This document shows positions 42,505-53,500 of a DNA stretch of 64,000 nucleotides, one piece after another. Within the stretch, counting starts at the first letter, position 1; each line of letters starts with the position of its first letter. Below the pieces are notes generated by a model. The model was not told the DNA's origin. It worked only from the letters and a program-made list of their open reading frames with translations, and did no database searches. The translations under genes and the position numbers were made by a program. Source of the stretch: Diabrotica undecimpunctata (lineage: Eukaryota; Arthropoda; Insecta; Coleoptera; Chrysomelidae); the NCBI RefSeq assembly GCF_040954645.1, contig NC_092808.1, positions 20,570,232-20,634,231 on the forward strand, written 5' to 3'.

Positions 42505-44791
42505 TTTCTTAGGAACCGCTAACCAAATTGATCATGTCTTGGTAGACAAACATGCCGCAACAAGCATACAAGATGTGAAAAGCCGAAGAGGAGCATGCTG
42601 TGGATCTGACCATCTCCTAGTACAGATAAAATACAGATGCAGAATTCAGAGAAACAGGAGGGAAAGACAGGAACAAAGAACAGAACAGCTAGATATACAA
42701 AAATTGAAACAATAAGATGTCAAACAGAACTATGAAAGAGAAATAACACAAACACTGACAGACCCCTCAGTCTAGGCACCGAAGAACATTGGGAAGAAAT
42801 CAAAACAAAAGTTATTGACGCAGCAAGAAAAATCATAGGCAAGAAAAAGAAAAATACAAAAGGGAATGGTTCAATGACGAGTGTAATAAGGTCATACAGA
42901 AAAGAAATGAAGAACACAAGAAATATATGGAAAGAAGAACCAGAGAAAGAAGGGCAAGTTACCAAGATGCAAGACGGAGGGCAGATAAAATATGCCGAAC
43001 AGAGAAAAGAAAATACATAGAAAATGGAAGAAAATCTTCAAAGCAACAATATAAGACAGGCGTATAGATATCTACGCAATAGAGAAGGATACAAACCCCG
43101 AACAAATCTATGCAGAAATCAAGAAGGGCAAATAACCAGTAATCCAAAAGAAATAAAATCAGTCTGGAAAACCTATTTCCAAACTCTTTTAGGGACACAA
43201 GAAAATGAAGAGCATATGGACATGCATCACAATGAGGGAGACACCGAAAATATAGAACCCCCAAAGATGGAAGAGGTAAAACAGCCAATACAAGCACAAA
43301 AGAACAATAAGGCTCCAGGTATTGACAACGTCCCCACTGAGCTATATAAATTAGGTGGCGATCACCTATTAGGACAAATGCATGTGCTCATGAACAAGAT
43401 TTGGAATGATGAAAAGATCCCTAATGATTGAAAAACCGGGATTATATGTCCAATCTATAAAAAAGGGGATAAACTGAAATGCGAAAATTATCGCGGCATA
43501 ACCCTTGTGCACGGCGTACAAAATTTTTACTTACGTACTAAACAAACGACTCCAACAACTAACTGAAAATATTGTCGGGGAATATCAAACCGGTTTCCGA
43601 CAAGGAAGATCTACAACTGACCAACTATTCACAGTGAAACAAATCTTAAACAAATCGTGGGAATTCGACATTGACGTCCACAACATATTCATAGATTTCA
43701 AACAAGCCTACGACTCAATTAATAGGAACAAGTTATATCAAATGTCGCAGAGCTTTAATATCCCCCAAAAATACATCCGACTGGTAAAAACAACAATGCA
43801 TTCGTCAATAGCAACTGTCAGAGTCCAAAATGAGCTCACTGAAAATTTTACGATAGCCCAAGGATTAAAGCAAGGAGACGGGCTGGCACCGACACTATTC
43901 AACCCTGACCTTGGAATATGTGATAAGACAGCTGAATATAGGAAGAGGTAATCTCCTAACAAATAAATCAATACAGATTGCCGCCTATGCCGATGATATC
44001 AGCATCATGTCTCGCAGAACAGAAGAGGCGGCAGAAATATATTCACAATTAAAATCAAAGGCAAACGAGACCGGACTAGAAATAAATATGCAAAAGACAA
44101 AAAAGTTAACACAGGCAAGAGCTAGGGGAAACAGACGCACAGTTAAATTAGAGGACGATATTGAAACGGTAGAAAGTTTCACATATTTAGGAGTTACATT
44201 AAACACGGATGGAACAGAAGAACCAGAAATCCAAAGAAGAATAGTAAAAGGAAACAAAGCTTATTTTTCACTCATTGTGTGTTTCGCTCCAAAAACACAC
44301 ACTGGAGATCGAAAATCAGGGTCTACAAAACTATTATCAGACCAATAGTATGTTATGGATGCGAGACATGGGTGATGACAGAAGAGACAAAATAAAAACT
44401 GGAAGTCTTCGAAAGAAAAGTCCTAAAAAAAATATTTCACCTATTAACGAAAACGGAATATGGAGATCCAGGTATAACCATGAACTCTACCAACTGTTCA
44501 AAGAGACACCGATCTCAGAATTCGTTAAACTTCAGAGACTTCGCTGGGCTAATCATGTAGTAAGAATGGAGACAGAAATATTGCCGAAAAGAGCCCCAGA
44601 TAGCAAAATGCAGGGCGCAAAACCAAAAGGAAGGCCACGGAAAAGATGGGGGGATGAAGTGGCAGCGGACGCGCAAAATTTGCTAGACGTGAGAACCTGG
44701 AGAAGATCGGCGCGGGACCGACAAGGTTGGAGGCATAGTTTGGAGGAGGCCAAGGCCCGATTTGGGCTGTAGCCCCATTGGAGAGGGAGAG
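42505..44791 (+). mobile_element. 5'-truncated LINE with 12-bp target duplication
   Basis: The target duplication ATATGTACAATT is at 42493-42504 and 44792-44803. The plus strand begins in the endonuclease end (TANQIDHVLVDKHAATSIQD, GSDHLLVQIKYR). The RT follows: [40 protein letters not shown], a frame change near 43500, GEYQTGFRQGRSTTDQLFTV, IFIDFKQAYDSINRNKLY, AQGLKQGDGLAPTLFN and AAYADDISIMSRRTEEA. The C-terminal end is KLQRLRWANHVVRMETE, PKGRPRKRWGDEVAADAQNL and SLEEAKARFGL. The frame breaks at about 43430, 43500, 43940 and 44340. It is old but bounded cleanly. Confidence 0.88.
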
Positions 44792-44803
44792 ATATGTACA
44801 ATT

Positions 44804-45776
44804 ATAAAAACGCAAATTACTGAAATATGAGCATCATAATCCTATTAAATTGATCTTGACAAAGGTGAAAGTAAGTGTAATACTTAAACATTAAAAATTG
44901 TGAATATAATTCTGCAAAATGTTGTCTAACACATAATTTACAATAATGTTCCTGTCTTTTTTTGTTTCCTTTTTAGGGTCTTAATTAAATTATGATTTAC
45001 AGGAAACAAGACTCCATTTTCTATGGTGATGTTATGAAATACTGCTGTTGCGATCATTACATTCATAGTCACTTTAAAATTTAATCTCATTTGATTTTTA
45101 AAAGTTGGGAATCATCGTTCCCATACCCTGTATTGCCTTTTCACAACATTCCTAGTTCTTATGGGAGATTCATTATAAAGATTATTCGCTTTTGTTCTAG
45201 CATCTTGTCTAGCCGTATCATCAAATATGATTTCAAACTGTAAACACACTGACCAACTATAAAAATAGTACAAACCTAACAAATTTTCCAGCTTCTAAAT
45301 CTTTGTATGTCACTAATATTAAATGTTGTTTGATCATGTACAGAACTCAGCCATTTTGCAATAATAATTTTTACACTAGTCACTGAGTTCTTGGACATTT
45401 AATGCAAAACTTTTTTTTCTAAACGATATGTTACTGCATTTGTACCTTCATAAGAATCTATTCGTATTAAAGTACAAATAATTGCAGCTATGTATCTCGA
45501 AATCATTAAATGGTATAAAACTCTTCTTCAACTTGGACCATCTTATCATTTGTTTGATATATTTTTAATTCTTGAAGCTGTTGCTTTCGATATACCCATA
45601 TGGTCAGCTACTGATATTTGCATTTTTCCAAAAGCAAAAAATATTAATTTTAACAATAACTGTTGAAATGGTGTAGCAGCTTCTCCCCTAAAAATATGTA
45701 CTGATTAGTATTTTCTCTATATACATTAGAACGTTAGTGTTGATTGGTTTGACTTTTTAATGATTTTTTATCCACC
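44804..45776. other. Non-coding sequence, possible decayed transposase
   Basis: On the minus strand a few phrases (for example around 45000-45450) resemble Harbinger/ALP1-type transposase debris, but I could not assemble an ordered set of motifs. Treat as unannotated. Confidence 0.3.
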
Positions 45777-45788
45777 AATGTTAATCTG

Positions 45789-46040
45789 TGTAATCAATAT
45801 ATCAGTGATGTCGTCGAACGTCAGCCAAGCTGAAATGGAATTGAGCAGGTCACACAGCCAGACTGAAAGACACAAGATGGACCAGAAAACTAATTGACTG
45901 GCGCCTACGAGAAGACAAACGCAGCAGAGGACGACCACCAACACGCTGGATGGACGACATTAGACGAATATCCAAGAAATGGCAACAAGAAGCACAGAAC
46001 CGTGAAAGACAGAAGAGGTTGCATGATGATGATGAAGATA
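45789..46040 (+). mobile_element. 252-bp LINE 3' fragment with target duplication
   Basis: The target duplication AATGTTAATCTG lies at 45777-45788 and 46041-46052. The plus strand reads GHTARLKDTRWTRKLIDWRL, REDKRSRGRPPTRWMDDIRR and KWQQEAQNRERQKRL, then an (ATG)n-type tail. This is the usual C-terminal end of a LINE ORF2. Confidence 0.85.
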
Positions 46041-46170
46041 AATGTTAATCTGGTGACAAATTTTATTATACCTTAATGATATTACTTACCTCTATTTTAC
46101 GAAGTTTTATTATTAAAGGTTCGATCTGTTCAAATAAGGACATACCTATATCTTTTGACACAGGAAACAA

Positions 46171-47047
46171 TATGTGTGAAACAATGGCAGCTATGTACGC
46201 CGTTGCTCCCGCGTGGCGGCGCTAGTGTAGTTGGGGGTCAACGTCATATAATATTATTTATCTATGGTTAACGTTATGACAGTTCGTGAAGTTTGTTTAT
46301 GGTGTTTTTGATTACGATTTAATAAATAATAAATTATGGCAGAAAAATACGGATCTTGGACTGTTTGTGCGTTAAAAAACGAATTAAGGAGAAGGAATGC
46401 CAAAGTTCCTGGAAAAAAGGAAGCAATTATCGAAAGGTAAACTATATTAATAATCTTCTTAATGTTTTATTTCTATAGCTCAGACCAAAATAAAAATATT
46501 TATATTCATCTGAGTTTTATAGTGAAGTATTTGTATTTGGGTTTGAGCTAATACAGTCATGTAACGTAACAGTGATGACTACTTTTGTATGTTAGTATAT
46601 TAAATTAATTTATTATAAAAACATATAACAGAAGTCTTTACTTCATTTTAATATGTTATACCTATGGCATACGGCCAACTACAGGGTTTTCCCTGTTAAA
46701 TTCTTATTAAATATGGCTGCAACTAAATATTACAGAAAAACATAAATATTTTAACAAGTACGTGCATTTATTGTCGGCACATATTTATCCCTTCTTATTG
46801 CTAGAATCAACTTTTTTGTCATCAGAATATCTTTGGGAAACCTGTGTCCTGATGTTCTCGATGAGCACATTGAGGCACAACACAACATTGAGGTATTTTA
46901 ATTTCTCAAATTAAATTCACACAGCCAAATAAACGCAATATTTACTTACAAGTAAATTGATTTGAAGAGTTGACGTGACCTCCAACTACACAAGCGCCAC
47001 CTACGTTGAGCTTTTCAGATTAGCTGCCATTGTGTGGCGTACATATA
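46171..47047. mobile_element. About 877-bp TIR element carrying a SAP-domain exon
   Basis: The left end (ACAATGGCAGCTA at 46181, GTAGTTGGGGGTCAACGTCA at 46227-46246) is mirrored at the right end (TGACGTGACCTCCAACTAC from 46971, TAGCTGCCATTGTG at 47021). So roughly 75-bp imperfect terminal inverted repeats enclose the exon at 46336-46436. No transposase was found. It could be a non-autonomous DNA transposon that keeps the first exon of its parent's gene. The exact target duplication is unclear. Confidence 0.55.
46336..46436 (+). CDS. SAP-domain first exon (partial gene)
   Basis: ATG at 46336 opens 33 codons plus 2 nt before a GTAAAC donor. KYGSWTVCALKNELRRRNAK followed by VPGKKEAIIER fits a SAP motif (W, LKxEL, RxA, G+K, I-ER), a short helix-loop-helix that binds DNA. 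In insects such SAP exons often start repeat-associated genes with a YqaJ-type nuclease; that link is from memory and inference. No second exon was recognised before the right inverted repeat, so the gene is probably truncated. Confidence 0.5.
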
Positions 47048-47548
47048 TAAATTCATTTTTGGAATAATTTGAACTTGAAGAAGTTATCAGCATTATTTTA
47101 AATTAAAAAATAACATTTTAAACATAGGTACTTAAAATAAAGAAGATTGTCAGAATTTTGAGGTTATAACTCAGTTGATAGATTTCTACCATTTGGGTTA
47201 AAGTTGGGTCGTAGTAGCTAATATGAAACTGAAATTTAAATTTAAAATGGAATTTTATTCCTTTTGTTGGTTATAAACTGAAACTGAACTGAATTTTTTT
47301 CTGGTATTAAGAATTTGGACCAGATTGTAATAAAGATACGACAATCCTAAAAATAGGCCCTACATATAAGATATGAAAATTGTTCTCCGTGATTGACCAC
47401 GATGGGCGATGATAGATTAATATGGCCACATAATATTTTGACAGGAGATGAAAAATTAAAGTATATTCTAATAACAGTAATAACAATTCTAATAACTATA
47501 TTATTTTAATATAAATAAATATTTAACATGTGTAACAGATGCTTGGTA
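47048..47548. other. Lectin 3 3' flank, non-coding
   Basis: No coding signal was seen. An ATTAAA (minus) at 47505-47510 could be the lectin 3 polyadenylation signal, about 40 nt after its stop. Confidence 0.4.
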
Positions 47549-50500
47549 TTATTCAGATTCACAAATAACTCCCATCTGGACGGAACAATTTATGTCATTC
47601 CATGACCCGCTAACATATGTTTTCGAAGTTATAGAAATACATTGCTCGGTTCCATTTACATCATCGGGTTCTCCAGTTCCCCAATCAAAGAAAACAATTT
47701 CAGTCCCTGTTGTCATCCATGTCCAGGTATTATTGTCTCCTAGTTTATTCCCAGAGGTCCAAAATACCTGACGACCTGTTGCTGCAACAATCAAAGAATA
47801 TACAAATTTAAAAATGTTTGTACGTAAAGGCAACAAGCTTTTGTACAAGATACAATCAGGAGATAAAAACCACGATCAAAGAAAAGGTAAAGTTCCATTC
47901 TAAAAAAACGACGAAGGTTATACATTTTTACTTCTTCTCATTATTTTATCATATGCAGTGCTAGTCAAAAGTCTGATCCACCCCTCGTATCTTTTAAACG
48001 GTTATTGTTATAATAGTAAAATTTGAAGTGAGGTAATAAACAGATGTAGGCTTCTCAACTAGTCATAACATGTGACGTTATAGTGACAGATGAAGTTACA
48101 GCGCCACTGTGACAGACAATTTTAAATGGGACCTTATGGCAAATGATACCTCGTTTGAAAGGTAATATTATATTAGTAAATTTACTAATATTTGTATTTT
48201 GAGAACGATTTCCGAAGTGGAAATTGAAACGTTAATAAACGTACTTTAACCTTTAATTGTGGCTTGTTCCCATTTAAATAGTAAATAATCTAACTTGCCA
48301 CAAGAAAATAGCTTCAAAACAGTTAACGGTAAGCTTTGAAAATGATAGTTTTCATATTATTACCTTTTTATTCGGTCTGTGTGCTTTGTCTATATTGTTA
48401 AAAATAAATTTTCCTGTAGAAGAGTTAACATATATGATCTGTCTATTAGAAGAAAGTTCGAGAAATTGCCTACTTTCATCCAGAACATATCACGAGCGAT
48501 ATTCTGAATGGAGGAAGCCAAACGCAAGAGCTTTTGAAAAATTAATGAATTGTTCTTCGCACTGGGTCAGTTGTGTATGAAAAAAAAAATGAGAGAACCA
48601 ACACTGTTCTAAGTGAAGAAAAGGGATATGATGTACTGATAGCTACTACTGAAGATCCCCACATTAGACCTAGTGAAATTTCACGTCAACGTGACATTAG
48701 TCAAACTTCGGCGGCAAAAATCCTTCGTAAACATAAACTGCATCCTTACCGCCTATAGTTATGGGGTCAAATGTGTCCATATTTTTTTATGCTTTCTCAA
48801 TATGACCATGGACCGAGTCACATTCTTTCATCGAATGGTCAGGTTCAAAAAAGCAGTGGTCAATTTTTGGAATCTCTAATGTCTGAACAGCGTAAAGCAA
48901 CATAGCAGATACATTTAGGTTCACTGGTAGAAACATGGGAGGCACTATCTGAATATCTCACTTGTTGTGATGAGATCGGTAAATTATGACTATGTATTTT
49001 ATCATCTCGTACCGATTTGTTAAGAGCTAACAAAACTAATTTCTTCCCTCTTGAATCCATTATTGTGTAATAATACAATTATAAAACAGTATTATAACGA
49101 TTATTATAACAATCTCTACAACAATTAACTTAAAACTGGTTCACGTATTTACGTCTTCATAGTTGTAACACAACTGGAAATGCAACGGACCACCCTGCTA
49201 AATATAATAAACAAATTATACAACGGACCACCCTGCTAAACATAATAAATAAATTATCAAAGCCACAGTTGCTACCTGCAATTACCACAGTGATATCACT
49301 GCAATAGTGCAATAAAATTAATGCCACAAAAATGTAACTCAATATCAGCTTATTTATAGTACGAAAACATAGTATCACAGAAATGTAACAGCACTTACAT
49401 TTCTGTGACACTAAAAGATTGCTAAGAAATGTAGTTACGAAAACTCCTTACTGGGGTTTTAGGTGTTCGAAGAGATACAGTTTTGTGTCACCCAATAGAA
49501 CTCACTAAAGTAAGTTCAATGGTGTAGATATCTCAAAACGAGAAAAAATATAGTTACATTTTTGTGTCACTAAGCCGACGAAATGTTAACAAATGTGGCT
49601 CGACGTCGAATATCGGTTACAAACTTGTATAGACGTCGAAGGTGGACATTTTGAACATTTACTTTAGACTTATTTCCCTAATATCACATTAATTGTTACA
49701 TTCATTACATATTATTAAGGTGTATATTTTTATTAGTTACTTATTGAATAAAAATAATGAAGAAAATTAAAAATATCTCGGAAATAAATGAGTTTAGGTA
49801 GTAGGAACGCTATATAAAAATGAAAGAGTATTATAAATACTATATTTTTTAAAATATAAAATACAGGGTGATCCATTAAAAAAATCCATCAAAAAAAAAT
49901 TTTTAATTTCATAGGCATTTCGAAATAAAAATGGTCATAACTTATTAAATACTCTGCATAGTAATGCAAACCCCAATATTATAAAAGCAAGATTTATGAG
50001 AACAATATAACTATAGAAAAACATATAGGGTGTCCCATTTAAAAAATTGTATGTTTGCTATACCACGTAGTTATAAATTACCCTGTAAAAGTCCATATAT
50101 TTTCCAAGTATGGAGAATATCATTGCCTACATTATTTCTAAATAAGTTTTTTGGATATTTTGTACCACAATGTAATTCGGCTGTCCCATGGCAAAACACA
50201 GTAATTGCATTTTTACAACAATGGAGAAAATTCGATTTTTATAAAATGTACAAACCGTAAGAAATTATGAAATAAATTCAAACACAAACTTGAGAGTGTC
50301 TTAGACAACTTTTATTCACGTTTTTTTAAATATTGTTGAAGGGAATAATCTGACTTACAAGTAGAGATCGCAAGTGAAAACTAATTTTGCATAGATTCTT
50401 AAAAAAATTAAAATCCATTTTGCCATAACAAAACACAGTAATTGCCTTTGCTAGGTTTTGTAATTAGTACATACTTAAAAAATACTCCATTTTGCAGAAC

Positions 50501-53500
50501 AGTAAGTGCTGTTAGTGTATTTTGCAAAAATAAATTAAAACTATGATAAATCAATATTTATTTTAATAAAATACAGAATATAAAATACAAACGTACCAAT
50601 GTAAAAACTGTGATTAAAAATTAGGAACTAACAAAAAAAAACAATCTGTACTTAAAACAAAAACAAATAATATTACTAAAATGACAAAAGAAACGAACTA
50701 GACAAATACATCGGTTTGGTAACAGCAGAAAACTAAACAATAGAAACGAAATAAGCAAACGAACGATAAAATTTATTTAAATATTGGAGTCTATGACATC
50801 CATTTGTTCATGCTCCACCAAGTCTAAAGATCTTTCTGAGTCTGGTAGGCTTTGCCAAAAAACTTTTGGTTTTCAGGTTTTCCAAAATGAGTGCCTTTTC
50901 ATCGCTTGAGATTCCACGAATTTAAAGTTTAGGGCGTAAACGTGCTTGGACAGTGTTTTTTTTTTGTAAAAAATCTAATTCCTGATAATCGTGTCCTCAA
51001 AATTTGTTTTATATTTTATACAATTACTTTCTCGTGTAAAAAGAACTTCTACCAGATTTTGTAATAGAAAACCCTCTGGTTTCTTAGTTGTTGTTCTTTT
51101 TTATTTTGCCACAGGTGAAACTCTTTTAACTCAAGTACCTCTACATTTTTTCTGGAGTTATTCACAAGTTTAGTCTGTTCCTGAAAATCATAGATATTTC
51201 TGTTTCTTAGTATTTTTTGCTCGATGTTGCCATGATTTCCATCAGCAGACATGTGCGTATGGCCCTTTGTAAGATATCTCATAAAGATTTCCTGTGGTCC
51301 CCAAGAACGATTGACTTCAGTTATCAAGGAAGTATATGGAACCCAATTTTTATTCTGGGATGTACAGTTATCTGCCCAAAATTAAAATGAGAGACATATC
51401 TTTCTTTTCTTATTACTTCTAATAAATCGTCAACAATCGACTCACGTCCACCTAAAGCTTCGCGTCAGAGTACACAGAAGCTGTTATTTTTAGATTGTTT
51501 ACTTAAAGTAGCACACCTAAGGTTAAATACAACACGTCAGCTAGTAAAAATTGCACTTTTACTTTGAGGCATAATAGGCAAAATAATCACTTTTTGTAAA
51601 TCCATAGAGTATATATATATATAATGTATAAGTTTCGTTGAACTTGCTATTTGGGTAGTCTTTTTTATATTCTAGATTTGCCTTTTCTTAGTACGGTGGG
51701 AATTTAGTTGATCTTGAGTTTTATCGTCTTCTTTATTTTCCAACGTATTCTTTTGCACTCTTCACAGACATCCCATTTGGGTTGGCAAGGTAAAATATTA
51801 ATTTCCTTTAAAACTTGACGGTATACTTCGATTTTACAAACAGAGGGATGTTTTGTTACAAAATCATCAAACATTTTCTTATATGTCAACTCTCTCGGTA
51901 AATACCTAACATTAGGGGCATTGTTCTCTTCCTAAAAATTATTTAATTTAATTTAATTGTACCTATACATCATTTTAATGTCCAAAACCACAATACTCAA
52001 AACCCTTACTTACCTGACATGACTCCTGAACTGGCTTTTCTTGGTATTCAATTTTCTTTGCTTTGCCTTAATTTTAATTTCGTCCTCATTTTCGCTATCG
52101 CTAGAAGATGATTGTGGTGTGGGACAGTAATAATTCTTATCTTTTTCACTGTCATCGGCTGGGCTTTCTATGCGATTATATTTTAAATATTTTATTTCCC
52201 GTGCCAAATCGTCTGAAGAGTAAAAGGTTTGTAACCTTTTTAAATATGTTTCCTTTTGATTTTCACTTTCATATTTGGACAAAAAAAAATGAAAATGTTT
52301 CAAAATTTACTTTTGGAAAAAGCGGAAGCTCATCGATATTCTAAAAACATAAAGATTGATTGCCGATTCAATAATAATTATAATATGTGTTGCGTTCTGC
52401 ACATACGATGACCTCAATATAACAATTTTGGTCATCCTGAAGGGGGAGAGAAGATATTCTGTTCAATCTAGAACTCGCTGGTTTCCCCCTTTCGGATTGG
52501 GTATGTATATTCAAATAAAGAAAAGAAATGAAAACCAGTGGACTGTATAAAACTCTATTTTAAACAAGAAGGTGAAATTAAACATAAATACACATAACCC
52601 AATATACAACTATAAATAAGGAAGAATATATTACTTAAAAGAAGAAGAATATATGTAGTACAAACTTAAATATTAATCAATACGTAACGACACACAAAAA
52701 GAGAACCATAAACAAACCATAGATAGAAATAATATTATACAAAAAAGAAATAAAAATATGAATATATATGTCATATAAAAAAATTGATATTAAACGTGAA
52801 AGAGTGAAAAATATACGCACATATTATAATATACTTAATTCGTAATAAAATGAATAAACCTCGTTAATACAGTTACACAAAATGCAATCAAAAATATCAT
52901 ATATGAATTATATCAAACTCAACTCAAATTATATATTCAAATACAAATATTTAAACTCAATTCAAATTATAATCTGGAATGACATATTACAAAAAATAAG
53001 AATAGAGTAAATACTACACAAAACAAAAGCAAAATGTCCAATTGACAACGTTTAATGTTCTGAATAAAGTTCAAAAGTTTAAAATCGCGACACAATATGT
53101 AATAATTGGGCACCAAATAAACGTACTTAGCCCATGCAGCAACAAAATTATGGTATTGTTCCTTACCCAATGAGAAGATGGCACTCCGGCCACCGCAAAA
53201 AATATGTCTTCACCGACGAATAACAGGAACCACAAAATTCCTAATGTAACTTTTCTGCATCAAAACGACTTCCTCGGTCAAAGAACCGATGCTAAGTGTC
53301 TTAAGGTACTCTTAACCCAAACGCACACACATGTGTGTGGTTTGAGAGATAAAACTCGACTCGGATTGTGTAGATGCATCGCTTATCTCAAATACACATC
53401 TGTGTCATTTTGCAGATTGCCCGTCTCGTAGCATGTAGTTTTTAACCCAGATGCACCCTTGTACATGAAATCTTGATATACGGGGAGAATCAAAACTACC

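Noticed and set aside
44804..45776. Harbinger/ALP1-type transposase
   Set aside because: A few phrases looked familiar but no ordered motif set or terminal repeats could be shown.
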